DNA of 64,000 nt from Corella eumyota (GCA_963082875.1 OY720099.1:17837066-17901065), one strand, 5' to 3'; positions 19,610 to 34,600 are shown, counted from the stretch's first letter. Notes: generated by a model from the sequence alone, not told the origin. A program made the numbers and translations.

Positions 19610-22600
19610 ATGGAAAAGTTGAATAATGACAAAAAAGGTTCAACAAGTTACAACAGAAAAATACATTCAGTTGAAGATATTCAAGTAAGATTTTTTATTA
19701 TTTCTAATGCTAAAAATAAGTGTTAAAATAAAAATAAAATTTTTTTTGGAAAATTTTTTTCATGCAAAAAAACCTCTTCATTTGTAATTTAAGTTTTATT
19801 TTAAATCTCAATTAAAAATGTTTAAAAAAAACAGTGACGTTATGATTTATTTTGAAATATTTTTTTGGGTGACTGTTTATGAATACGTGTATTTAATAAT
19901 ATAAAAGTAAATATTTATGTATATACTTCAAAGGAAAATAAAAACATTATAATTACAGTAATAAAAAGAAAACCAGTACTTTAAATTGTAGAAAACTGTT
20001 TATACGGTATTTATTTAATCATATGTTACTTAAACTGCTCCAGTTAGTAAAGCAACAGTAGGTATTACAACTGACAATTTTGCTAGCCAAACCCTAGAAT
20101 CTCTTGACTCTTTTCCAATAAGTTTGCTAGTTAAGTCAGCATTTCAAGCATAGATAACAAGCATATTATGCTTTGGTATTTCACTAATTATAGTTTAAAG
20201 ATAAAATTCTTCACACAGGAGCAGTTTGACATTTTTCTCCTTTTTTTCCACATTTCAGCCTAATTCTGAGACATTTTAGTATTCTTGTGTATTCTTTTCT
20301 GTATTGAGAGTTAAGGTAACCATAGATAAATGGGTTAACCACTGCATGTAGCCAAGATATGCAAGCAACAATGATGTTAGCATAGGCTGGAACAGTCACA
20401 TCAAATAGAGACTGCAAAAAAACAAAAAAGAAAACATTAAAATACAGTAAAACAAAAAAAAATAAAAAAAAAAATTTTCAGTGATATTATATTCTAAAAT
20501 TTTGTTAATGAGATGGTCACAATTTTATTGCTGCTTTATGATTACTGTTATTAGTGGTAAGGTATGTTAATATTATGGTTTAGACTTTGGCCTGTTTTAT
20601 ATTTTATGTGGTTGAGGTAAACATAGGAATGTCAACATAGCAAAAATTCATGCCATAACATTTTGCCACCGTATAGTCTTAAGCAATTTTATGTATTTGG
20701 AATGTGGTATGCTCAATTAGTTTAGCCTAAATAATTAGAAACCTAAAGCAACTGGAGGGAAAACAATTTTTTTTAGTAAAAACTTAAAATTATTTTACAA
20801 TCTATATAATGAAGCTTAGTGGTGGATGATATATATATTTATATATGTTTGTTCAATTTAAAGGCATACTAAATATACAAAACTGCCATTTGCGGTGCGT
20901 AGGTAAATTTTCACTTTCAAATATCAGTTGTTAGTTGCGACTATATAGCAACAGTTAAACTGCTTATCAGAGAATGGGCTATTAACTGGTATCAATATTG
21001 CATAGTCTAGTTTATAGTTAAGTTGTAGGTGTACCTGGGAAAGATAAAGTAAAGATGAAGGCAGAATGCAAGCAGCAAAGGCAACGCAAATTGTCAAACT
21101 GCTGTAGACTAATTGTTTTTCCCTGGCATGTTTTCTTCGCAATTGTCTATCTCTGCAACATAAATTATTCATAAAAATCTTTATTCAATTATTATTTTTC
21201 CTGAGGGATTTTGTAAATGCACATAAATTTCAGTAGAAATTTATCAAAATGTTTTTTTAATTTAAAATTCAATATCATTTATTTTAATAGGCATTAGGTA
21301 TTTAAAAAAGTTTTGGCAAACTATTAAATATTTTAATCACTAAGATATTGTGTTCTAATTAATATAATTACTTTTGTCTTCGCTTCCTACTTCTGTGTTC
21401 TTTTCTTTCTTTCCGTTCCTCAATTTTTCTTGCGATTGTTCCTAATCGAGGCCGATGTCCGTGACTTTCATCATCACTTTCAACATGCATCGACAAGTTA
21501 TGAACCCATTCCTTTGTTGTATTTTTTATCCTCAACGACATTGTCGATTTCGACTTTAGCGGCTTCATTTCTAAATTGTTTTCACGATTTCTGCGTTTAT
21601 AGTAAGCTGATCGCGTTCTCGACATTGAAGTTTCACTTGTGGATAACTCTGGGTCTGAGGCGCCAGGTATTTGCAGGCAATTTGAATTAGAAATCTCTTT
21701 TGTGTCTTTGAGTTCAGGTGGCAACTTAGTAAAGTCTAATGGAGGTAGAGTTGGTGCGCTTAGTGATTTCTTCCTCCGCATGTCGTTAATTTGTAAGTGA
21801 TTTGATCGCATTGCAACATCGTTAGTTTGTAGTTTTTTTACTGGATCATTGGACGGATTTTCGGTATCACTTTGTTGGTGCTCAGTACTTGTTATTGAGT
21901 TGTCTCCACCTTCTTGTTTAATGTTTTTAAAGCTTAACTTTTGACTATTTCTTAAAAGAATTTGCCAAACACTGTTTCGTTTTTTCGGTCTAATTTGAAC
22001 TGCAAGATCGTCCAAATCTTTGCTCGGCATAGAAACAGTAGAAGCAGGACTCCGAGTCATAGGTGTCATCGTCTCATTTTCAGTCATGTGTATATTTTCG
22101 TTATGATCTGGTATTGGACTTGGAGTTGGGCCGGTATCTTCAAAATGACTTTCTTTTTCTACAAAAAAAATTATAAATTTGTTAGATGGAGCTATAGAGT
22201 AAATCTTCTTTTACTTATAACGTATTAGCAGTTTATTATTTCCTGTTATTAGTCAGCTAATTTTTTCATAATGATTAATAATCCATTGTAGATGCAAAAT
22301 TGAAAGCAATCTACGCACTATATTGCGTGTATTAATCTTAATGACGTATTTTAGTAGGTGTTGTTTTTGCATTCTTACCTTGTTTGATTGGTTTAAAACC
22401 GTTTAGTTCGACAAGACTTGATGGTTTGTGTTCATCTCCAGTATCGTCGCTTGTAAAACCCGATCGATTTTTAACACTTGATACACTTCCTATAATTTAA
22501 TTTCAATTAAGTCTCAAAATTTTATTAAAAATTGCGACATTGTCTGTCTCAAATTTAATTAAGTTTTGTTAATTAAAAACATAAAATTTTGTTATCAAAA

Positions 22601-25600
22601 ACAATTATTTTCTCTTTAATAAAATATTAACATTTAAAAATAATTTTTCAATTAAAATTTGTTAAAATAAATAAAATGTAAGTTTTTAATTTCATTACCT
22701 CCTCTTTCATGATGGTTTATAGATCTTTTGGATCTTGATTTTTTATGTTCATCTAACTTATGCTGCACTTCTTTTACTTTTTTAAGTATTGCTGTGTATA
22801 GAATTATCAAAATAACCAACGGAATTGCTTGAAAGGATACATTTAAAACAATATTGTACCATCTAAAAAATAAAAAAAATAAAAATTATGTAAATATTTC
22901 AACCTTGAAAAAATGATTTAAAATAAAATTAGAATAAATTTATGGTAAGAGAAACTGGTTTATTTAATTTTAAATTGACAGAGTTTAACAAATTTTTTAA
23001 AGTTTATAATTTAACCTGATGGCATCTGATGCACTATTACCACCAACAGAACATCTTAATGTGTCTTCTTGAAAAGTAATGTCCCCTCCTAGAAAAATAA
23101 TCAAATATTTAATATTTTTTTAAATTTAATGATTAAAAAATAGGTTTATTAAATGGAACTAAAATAAAATTGATTGCTCAAATTTGGTTATGTTTTATTG
23201 CCTTAGTTAATACTAAAAGCAAACATAATAAAAATCAACTACCAACAGTTTTTATTGGTTCATGGCTATAAAATTTATTTTTATAGATATAAGATTAGGA
23301 TTATTGAGTTGTTGATGTTAGGTTAAGATAGCTACCTATGGCAGTTGGAAGGTAAAGAATAGGTGCTGCAAACCAAATTGATGCAAGGATCATAGAGAGA
23401 CGTCTGCCACTAAAAAGGTCTTGATATCTACAAAATATTTATAAAAATTAATAAAAAAATATAACATCTTTTTATTAGAAAATAATGGCATAATCTAATC
23501 TAATTTTAAGCAAAATGTTAAACGAAATAAATAATATAATACTGTTATTGATTTACCTATTTAGACAAGACAGAAATATTGATTTTAAACACATTGGTTT
23601 GTAGGTATTAGGCCTTTTAAAAGCTAATGTACATTATTGTAATTGAATTTTTTGAATTTGAAGTCTAATTTATTTGGCAATGCGTTAAAGTTTAAATACT
23701 ATTGGTATTTAGTGATAGCTTAAAAAACTATAGGTTACCTGTTTGGTTTGACTATACCAACATAACGATTAACAGCAATTGTAACTAAGTTATGCAAGGA
23801 AGCAGTAAACAGAACATAGTAAAGATAACCAACAATTGAACACAATGCTTCAGGATACGGTAAAACCTATAGAAAATTTTTTAATTAAAAATATTATTGT
23901 CATAATTCAACAAAAATATTTGTTCAGAAAATTTAATTTTAGATTTAGTTTGAGGTTACTTGTTTTACGATTTTAGAAATTAGCTACAACATCCTATTTT
24001 TTAGTTCATATTATCCGAATTCATAGTAAGATTTTTATAAAATTTTCTATAAAAAACCAGCAGCTTGGTGTAGTGGTAAGAACACTTCCTACACCACACA
24101 TGAGGTCGTGGGTTCAATCCCAACCGAGCTCATGATGTAGCGCCCTTGAGTCAGGCGCTATAAACGGTACAAACTCCTGCTGAGCTAGCACTTAATCAGC
24201 AGCATAATTATCGGGCAACTATAATCTATAATATCCCAAACTGCCACAGGCAACTCGAGATTGGGTCGGAGTAAGTGATGTTACTCTATGTTTAAGTTGC
24301 GCATTCGACTTTCCCACATCAAGGATAAAGATATATTCAAAAAAAAAAAAAATTTTAATTAAAAAAGCATGTAGTTTAATTTAACAAACCTGTGTCACAA
24401 ATCCTGGTATTGTTAAAGGCATTACAATTAGAGAAAATAATAACTCAACAAGACAAAGGTTTGCTATTAAAACATTGAAAGATGTTTGTAGGTTTTTGTT
24501 TCTTGCATAAGCCCACACTGTAATCCCATTTCCAGCTGTGCCAAGAATTGTTACTAATACTGCGAAAACTATTGCTAAATATCTCCAGTCTCCTGTGTTG
24601 TTTAGTAGAATAATTATTTATGTGTTCAGTTAATTTTTTAGTAATTTAAAAAATAAATATAAACATCGGAAAAAAATAAAATTAAAAGTAAGCTTATTAA
24701 ATATATATTTCCTTCTATGCTACCAGTATCATTATAATCAAAAAATAAATTATACAAATTATTAAAGTTATTTTAAATTAAATTTTTTGAAATGACTTTT
24801 AAAAACAAAATATAAATTAAAAAAAATTTTACCTGGATTTTCAAGAATATCAAACTCAACTTGTGTTTGATTCATTGTATTAACTGTTATTTCTGTTTCA
24901 TTTATTTCCGTTATAGATGGTGAAAAGGGTATTCTTTCAGTTAAGGTATTATTCATTTTTAATATAAAATCTACAGAAAAAAACACCTTATAATTTAGAA
25001 AATACTATATGTATATTCTACACAGAATTACTTGTAAAATCTATTATTTTTTCTTGAAATCTTAAAATATAAAGAAAATATCTGTAATTCTGACTAAACA
25101 TAACATGTGATTAAATGTTGTAACAAAAACTGCTAAAATTATATTGGAAAAAATTATGAACTATTTTTGGCACATTTATATTTGCCCCTCCTACCATTCC
25201 GCCTTCTAACTAATTAATTACTAATATATGATGTCAAGAAATGAATAAGTTGTTTGATTTAAATGGAAGCAATCACTTGTTATGACATCACTAAAACTTT
25301 TCTTTTCATCCTGTTATGTAATATCAATTTTGTTGTTATTAACAACATACGCATTGGCTTAAATGGTATGTTCTGACTCATTTTAACCAAGTAATTTACG
25401 CTGTATTTGTCGCCCAAAATATCACACGCAATTCCAATTAATATTTAGTTACGCATGTTCTCTAATTGTGGTATCAATTTTGTAAATTATTAATGTAAAT
25501 TTCTATTAATATATCCCAAAATTAAATTGCCCTATTTTATTGAACCCTATTTTTATTGATATTTATTTATAAATTACATTTAGTATTTTAAATATTAACT

Positions 25601-28600
25601 ATTTAATTCTTGTGTTTTTAATGTTTTTAGTCTTTGAATGCTGCCTACACTACTAGACCTTCTTACTCAAATACAGTTGATAAAACTGGAAGAACTAAAA
25701 ATTTTGAAAAATTTTCTTCCCTTTCTAGATTAGGAAACAACATACATCGAAAAATGTAAATAAAAAAGTTGTTATTCTTATTTTGAATATATATGGCTAT
25801 CGTTGTTCAAAGAACAGTTATGACGTACTCGCAAGTTTTAAATTCTGGCTACACTCATTAAACTAAAATAAACAGGAAGTGGCTATTAGCCAACAATTTA
25901 ACTAAATTGCTATTTTTAAAACTTTTAGATTGTTTATTTGTACCAACTTTTTTCATTATTATTTTTTAAAACTTTTTCTTTTTTAGTACCAACTCTATTG
26001 TATCAACCCCCGATCTTTTTATGGAGGCTGCAAATCTAAACCACTCTGCTTCATCTTCAATAGAAATGCCCACTGGCATGTCGCTGTTAGCCCACAACAG
26101 ACAGGAAATAAACAATCCAGGAAATTTAGCGCCACCGCAAGTCAATGGAGGAGGTACGGTGTTCTTTACTTTAGCTAACTACTTATAGCTGCAATATTCA
26201 AAAAAAAAGATTGCAACAATATATTTAAACTGCAAAAATTGACTTTGTATTTTGATGGTTTCAACTATACACTATTGTATATTGTTTCTGTTGCTGAAGT
26301 AGAAACAAAAATGTCATCAGATTGTTGTTTTGTTTTCATAATCAGCATCATTTCCTTTTAGCAACAACATCATTATCTTTGTTTTCTTTAAATGACACTA
26401 CCAACCAAAACAGAAAATATTTATTTTGTTTTTAAAATTTTTGGATTCTTTTTAAACTTTTCTGTTTTAAACTTTGATAATTTTTGGTGAAATATATCTT
26501 TTAGATGACAGATCGTCGTCAAGGAATAGTGGTGGAGATTTTATTTTGCAACTTCAACAAGAAAATGAAGCGTTACGAAGAGAACTTGATCTTAAAGTAA
26601 GAAAATTTAAAATTTTTTTAATTTTTATTTTTCGTGCAATCTTGAACAGCATTTGATTTGCTATATTTTAAGCAATTTTTAACAGAGACTACACCACAAT
26701 CAAATTTAAATACTATCTTGTTGGTATTAATGTCAAACTTTTATATTTTTTGTTACAAGGAAAGTAAACTTCAATCTAACATGAACAGCATTAAAACTTT
26801 TTGGAGTCCTGAACTGAAGAAGGAAAGATCTTTAAGAAAGGAGGAAAGTTTACGAATAACTGCCATGAAAGAACATTTAAAAGTTTCTCAAGAAGAAAAT
26901 CAGGTAACCAATTAACATTCAACTTCAATATCTCACTACGTAAATAAATTCAACCTTAATCTGTAACTATAATTCGCTTTGCAGACTTTGTACATTTACT
27001 ATATGTTATTCACTGTCTGATTAGTAATACTTGAGACTATGTAATGCATTTTATTTTCTGACGTTTATTTTATACTCGACAAAATTTTAATGTCATGCCT
27101 GATAACATGTATCTTATTTCTGTGATGCAGTTGGAATTTTTTGTCTATGTCATGATAGCTAAAAAGTCTTTAGAATATTGCTGACAAATGTATCATGTGA
27201 CTAAAACTCCATGCTTTACAATGTGTTTAAAACTCTAAATTTTTGTATAAATTTGAATTAAAAAACGTGTGTTTGCAATCGGTTTAATTGTGTGTTAGGT
27301 TATGATTAATATCAGACATTCTGAAGTCGTGCATTGAGTTTTATATTACACCTCTTTGTTAATTGGCACACCCAACCATTTGTTATGTGTTGTGCTATTA
27401 CTAATAGCTCTGGAAATAAGAATAATTAAACATGATTTACGTTGTAAGACTGTCTGGCCACGTAATGCCGGCATTATCAATTCATGATTGTGGAATTTTT
27501 TGTTTATTTTTAAAGTAATAAATTAGATTTGATTTTTAAAAAAAATTTTTTTAATTAGTTCTGATTTGAAATTTAATATTATGCAATCAGCCTTTTTATT
27601 AAAAAAAAACATTTAGACATTAACATTTTTCAAGTTTTTTTCAAAAATATTTTTTTCTAAAATTAAAAATATTACTTTTTTTAGCATTGTAATTTAACGA
27701 TGCAAGCCCTACAAGATGAACTGAGAGCACAAAGAGATTTAAACCAATTACTTCAAGATGATTTTGGAAGACATGATGGTAGCAGTGGGTTCTCTGGAAT
27801 GGGATCCATAACTGGAGATGGAAGGTTATTATTTTACTTGTATTTTTGGTAATTTTTATTTAAATTTTTTTTTTGTAATAACTTAAACTATTTATAAGTT
27901 GAAATTTTTTTTTATTTTTTAATTAACTGAACTTTGATTTGTTTTATGTTTGTAAATATCATGTCCTTACCATATAATTAGTTATTAATAAAGTAACTTG
28001 CTTTAGTCATTAACTCATGTGACAAATTGTGCATGTAATCCATTACACAGCATTTTATTGGGTACTTAATAATAAATTAAAGTGCTATTTATAGGCAACT
28101 AAAAATAATATTTTAAAAAACACAAAATTTTACTAAATTCGAATTTTTAAAAAAAATTAAAAAAAAAATTAAAGTTTTAAAAATTTTAATTTTTTGTGAT
28201 GTTTAGATTTCTCCAGGAAGACAATGATCGCATGGTGCGAGAGAATGAGTTGCTCCAGAGAACAATGGAAGAGATGGAGGTAAGAATTGAGGCTCAAAGA
28301 CAAACTCTGGACACCAGAGATGAATCTGTGCGGAAGTTGCTGGAAATGTTGCAATGTAAAGGTAACAAAAAATCTGTTAAATAAAAAAAATGTTTAATAT
28401 AAATTTAATGGAGTTAAGTCGAAATATATGTTTGTCTAATTTATAGGCCTACAAAATAAATAAAACTGCCATTTGTGGTGTGAGGGTCAATTATTAAGTG
28501 TAAATAAAAATTGTGAGTTGCGATCATATTACAAAAATTTTAATTCTGATTGTAAGGCGGGCAATTACCTAGTTTTATATTAAATATAAAAAGGACTAAG

Positions 28601-31600
28601 TTTTTGATGTGTTTTGTTTAATATAAAAAGAACAACTTTACTGCCTAAACATAAGATAATCTGTCAAAACCAGTCTCAAGTTGAACTATTTATTTATTAT
28701 TTTTATTTGTGTAAAAAAAATACAATTTTTTTGTTTTAATATGACATTTTTTTTCAATTTTTTTAATCAAATTTATCGTTTCAGGTTTATCAAAAACAGA
28801 TGAATTAAATTTATCTTCAGGAGTTGAAATGGATGCCCTAAAAGTTCAAATATCAGATTATGAAAGTCGATTGTCTCACCAGGACCTGTTAATTAATGAG
28901 AAAAATAGAGAAATTCAAAGAATTAAACAAGTATAAAACTAGTATTGTTGCACATATATATACGAATGGCATACAAATACCAATTCAAGTTATAGAGCCT
29001 CTTTTTCTATATCATGGTTAAGTTTTTATTGTATATTAAGTGAAATTTTGTAATATTTTGAGGTATTTGTAATGTTTTATGTACTTGTATTTCTAGCAAC
29101 AAATTCTACAAAACAATGAAATTTTTGAAGACACTTCCAAAGTGAAAGCAATACAGACCATAGTTGATATGAAGGTAAAATAAAAATATAAAAGTTATTA
29201 TTATAATTACAAGTCACACACTTAATGGTTGGGGTTTTCATTGTCATAATATGGTCACAACTCTCAACTTATATTTGCCTGCGATAATTTACCTACAAAC
29301 GGCAGTTTTTTTATTTTGTAGGCCTATTATTTAGACATACATATATATATATATATGAATATATTGCCAACTGAGGTCCATTATATATAGATTTAAAAAA
29401 TAGGCCTAATTATTGTTTAATATGTAATTCTATTAAAATTAATGTCAACTTGAGCCTAATTTTATTTTGAACATTTTAAGCAAACTGACATATTAAAAAT
29501 TTGATCATGAATAATTTATTTAAATTTAAAAAAAATCAATTTTAAATAATTTAGGAATCGAAAATAATTTCATTGGAGCGTGTCGTGCATGAACTTGAGG
29601 ACGAAGTAAGTGCACTGAAGCACGAACACGACATGACAAGTTCGGAGAGAGGTGAAGATATCAAGCAATTAGAAGTTTATAAAAATCATTCAAATTTTAT
29701 GAAAGCAAAAGTAAGAACCAAATTTTTTGAGTTGTTTTTAAAAAAAATTTTTTACCAAATAAAAAGTATTTTTAAAATTTCAATTATACATTACCATGAC
29801 AATTTTATACAGATTTTAAATTATATTAATTTTACAATAATATTACAATTTTGTCTGTATTTTAAATTATATTATTTTCAAATTATTATAATAATTTTAT
29901 GCACATTTTAAGTGATATTAATTCCCTGTTACCATAACTGTTATACCTATTTAAATTTTTTTAAAACAACAACTTTAAAGTTGCTACTAAATAATTAGAA
30001 TTAGATTAGTTTATTTAATAGCTTATATATTAAAGATATTTAAATTATTTTTAGATTGAGCAGCTTAAGTCCGAGTTACAAAAACGTGAAACAGAAATGG
30101 TGGCTACACAAACCAGACTCGATACTTTGAACAATCAACAATCTGACAGCAGACAACATATTGATGTTTTAAAGGAAAGTTTAACCGCTAAAGAGCAACG
30201 GGCTGCAATTTTACAAACCGAGGTAGATACTTGCAAGTGTTTGCTATGACTTCTAAAAAAATTGAAAATAATTCATATACAACGGTTGGGATTTTAATTG
30301 TTGTAAAATTGTTGCAATTTTTATCTAATATTTGTTACGATAATATACTCTCACACCACAAACAGCAGTTTTTTCATTATGTAGGTCTATAAATTAAACA
30401 TTTGACCGGCAGCGTGGTGTAGTGGTAAGAACACTTGCTACAACACACATGAGGTCGTGGGTTCAATCCCCACTGATCTCATGCTGTAGTGCCCTTGAGT
30501 AAGGCGCTATAAACGGTATGAACTCCTGCTGATCCAACACGTAATCAGCAGTATAATTATCGGGCAATTATAATCTATAATATCCCAAACTGCTACAGGC
30601 AACTCGAGACTGTGTCGGAGTAACTGATGTTACTCTATGTTTAAGTCGCTTTCGACTTACCCACATTGAGGATAAAAATCTACGAAAAAAAAAATGACTA
30701 AGCTCCATTATAGTGGATTACAAATAAGTTTAATTTAAATTATAATTATGTTTAATTTTAACATCTATATTTACTTTAAATTTTTTTAAATTTTTTTTTT
30801 TTATTTTAAAACTTTTTTTTTCTGAGGTTGATTCCCTTCGCTCACGTTTGGATGAAAAACAAGTTGTCCTCGATCAAAAACAAGATCAACTCTCAAGATT
30901 ACAGGAGGAACGAAGCAGTAGTGGATCCGAGATGACACATTTAAGAGATACACTCGAAGTAAAAGATCGAAAGGTTACAGTTCTGCATAAAAAGGTCATT
31001 TTCATATCATATTTTTCATTTTTAAACTGATCTGTTTAAAAGAAACAATTTTTTCATTTAATAAAAAAAAATTTTTTTTAAATCTTGATTTAATTTTTTT
31101 TTTAATTTAGATTTTAAAATTGTGGTTTGGTATTCGATTTAAAAATTTTTTCCTTTTTTATGAGGTTTAATTATTGCGGTTATTAACCATCAACTAATAT
31201 TTTCAATGCACGTTTTTAGTGAAAATGTCATATGTCATAACATTTCCTCAGTATTTAATTCAATTCATGTTTTATGAGTATTTTTAAAACGTTTTGCTGC
31301 CAGTAATAAAGTCATGAATAATTAAGTAAAAACATGTCTAGAGGAAAGGATTGTAACTATGATATATTACACATGCTATAGATTTTATGTCTTTAAGTAT
31401 TTATAAGAGTTTTAGAAGTGTAAACTTAGCCTAAAAATAAGTTATGTTTAAGCGGTATATACAGTTTTAAAATCTTTTTTTTGCATTAAAAATTTTTTTT
31501 TCCGTTTTAAATAAAAAGTATTTAAAAATTGACTTTTTGTTTAGATTGAGAGTTTAGCAGAAGTTGTAAGAGAAAAGGACAGACAACTGGAAATATTAAG

Positions 31601-34600
31601 AGTTAAGCAACAAGCACTTGAACAAGATTCGTCTACAAGCGATTCAGCTTTAACGACTATGGAAGAGGCATTAACAGAAAAGGTAAATTCCTACACTATG
31701 TGAGGTCCTGGGTTTGATCCCTATTGATCTAATGCTGTATCTTGAGTAAGACGCTATAAACGGTATGAACTCCTGCTGAGCCAGCACTTAATCAGCAGTA
31801 TAATTACCAGACAATTATAATATATAATATCCCAAACTGCTAAAAGACAACTCGAGACTGGGTTGGAGTAACAGTTGTTACTCTATGTTTAAGTCACCCA
31901 TTCGGCCTTCCCACATCGAGGATAAAGATATATACAAAAAAATAACTTATAAATTAAAGTTTTTAAATGTTCGATCATATAAAACATATATATCCAAACC
32001 AAATTTATTAATTTTGTTTTTTATATTCTTTTAAAATGACATAATTTTATAATTACCAATTGCTATTATAACTTTTTTTATGTTAACTAAAGCTTTATAT
32101 TTTTTTAACAATATTTGATTTGTTTTTTTTAGGATAAGTTGATTGAAAAATTAAGATTTGAGCAAGCAAATGTTGAAGAAAATTCGAGAATGGATTTGGA
32201 TGATTTGGCAAAAACTAAACGAAATCTGGAGAAACAACTTGAACAAATACAAAGAGAAATATCAGAAAAGGATGTAAGAATTAAGTCTTAACTATTACTA
32301 ATTACTTATATTTTAAACAAATTGAACGTTTTGTTTAAAATTATTCTGAATTTATTATATATATATATATTTTTGTATATACCTTTATCCTCGATGTGGG
32401 AAAGTCGAATGCGCGACCTAAACATAGAGTAACATCAGTTACTCTGACCCAGTCTCGAGTTGCCTGTGGCAATTTGGGATATTATATAGATTATAATTGC
32501 CCGATAATTATGCTGCCGATTAAGTGCTGACTCAGCAGGAGTTTATAATGTTTTTAGCGAGAGCGCTACAGCATGAGAGCAGTGGGATTAAACCCACAAC
32601 CTCATTAGTGGTGTAGCAAGTGTTCTTACCACTACACCACGCTGCCTGTTTAATTATCAATATACTTATATTAAGTTTTTTAATATATTATTACAACTAG
32701 CTTACACTTCAAAAATATATTTTTTAGGAATGTTATTCAATAAATATTTTTTTTTGACATATTGCAAAGGAAGTTAGGTTATATTTAAATTCAATGGCTC
32801 TTGTAAACACGTTTAACATTTAAAATTGATATTTTAGACAAGTTTAAGTGATATAAAAGAGCACGCTTCCTCTTTGGCTTCTTCAAATTTAAAGAAAGAC
32901 TCGAAAATTAAACAATTAGAAATTTCCAGCCAGCAAAGAATGGAGGAATGTTTGAGACTGGAGACTTTACTTAAAAAAGTAAGAACAATTGTTTAATAAA
33001 TTACATAAGCTTTGTTAAATGTTGTTTGTAATCTTTTTTCTTTTTAAGCTTTTATTTTATACACGTTAAAGTTAATAAATGTTGTAAATAACCATTAAAT
33101 GTTACTAGTTTAGTAATTATAGTTTTTTTATGTTTATCTTTATCCTCGATGTGGACAGGTCGACTTTACAACCTAAACATAGAGTAACATCAGTTACCCC
33201 GACCCAGTCTTAAGTTGCTTTTGGCAGTTTGGAATATTAAAGATTAAAATTGCCCGATGATTATGCTGCTGATTAAGTGCTGGCTCAGCAGGAGTTCATA
33301 CCGCTTAAAGTATTTTACTTAAGGGTGCTACAGCATGAAAGCAATGGGGATTGAACCCAGAACCTCATGTATGGTAAGTGTTCTGATTACTACACCACGC
33401 TGCCGGTTTAGTTTTAACACTAAAAGTATATTTACTATTTAAATATTTAAGTTTATTATCAATATGTATCAAAATTTAGACTACCGATGATCATGAATTA
33501 AGTTTAGTAAGTCAAAAGGCTTTCACAAAATTTAATTTACTAATAATTTGATTTATTTTAATATGCTTGATTCTTGCTTTAGTGCTTGCCTATTTTTGCT
33601 TTTTTAACAAAAAAATTTATAAACAATTATAAACAATTATTTAAAAATATTATAATAAACCTTTTTTATTAAGTTTATAATTATTTTTAATTAACCATTT
33701 TTTTTTAAATTAATTTTTTTTATAATGGTTTTTGGCAGCTTATTTTGTTTACTCATATTAACTATAACAATTACTTTAAAAATAATGCATGCATAATATC
33801 TATAAAATATATAATTTATATATATTTTTATTACTCTAACTTCGAAATTTTTTAAATTTTATTATTTTGTTATTGATATTTTTAATGCATTAATTAATGT
33901 AGGTTTATAAGATACATATATGTTAACATGTTAGTAAATGAATTATTATTGTTTGTTTTTTAGCAACAACAGGCTTCCAGTTTAGCAAAATCAAAAGAAG
34001 AATGGAAAGAAAAAATGGAGACTTTGGAAAAAGCATTGAAAGCAAAAGAGCAAGAAGTATAGTTAAAAAAATCGAAAAAATAATAAATATTTAATTTTTT
34101 TTTCTAATTAGTATAATAAAACCTTTATAAGATAATTATTAAATAATTTATTTCTTGTAATTAAAATCCTAATGGTATTTAATTACTATTGAATAAATCA
34201 CAATAAATTTTTTAAGTAAATAATTAATTTTCTTAAGTCATATATTAGCGATATTTTTGTACTCAAAAATCAATAAAGTTGGTGTCACTTAACACAAAAA
34301 TGATTTTAACTTTAAATAATTTCATTTACTTTTTAAGTTATACAACTTTTGAAAAAAATTAAAATTAATTAAAAAAAAGAAAAGGGAAGCCCTGTTTGTG
34401 ATGACGTAGAAAGTACTAGCTTGTATACATTCACTACGCTACTTGATACTTTCTACATCACACAAAAAATATGGTAACCTGGTTTTTTATGTTAATCATT
34501 TTCCAGTGTGATTCATTGTCAACCATACTAACGTGTTATATACTTCACTTACAAAATTGCAAAACTCTGTAACTAAACACTTTAATTAATTCAAGGTCTC

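Noticed and set aside
19097-19684. EXOSC7-ERC operon
   Set aside because: The genes are on the same strand and ERC has an acceptor just before its start. But the spacer is about 500 bp with its own polyA-like signal, longer than the very short gaps typical of Ciona operons. Not excluded, just unsupported.
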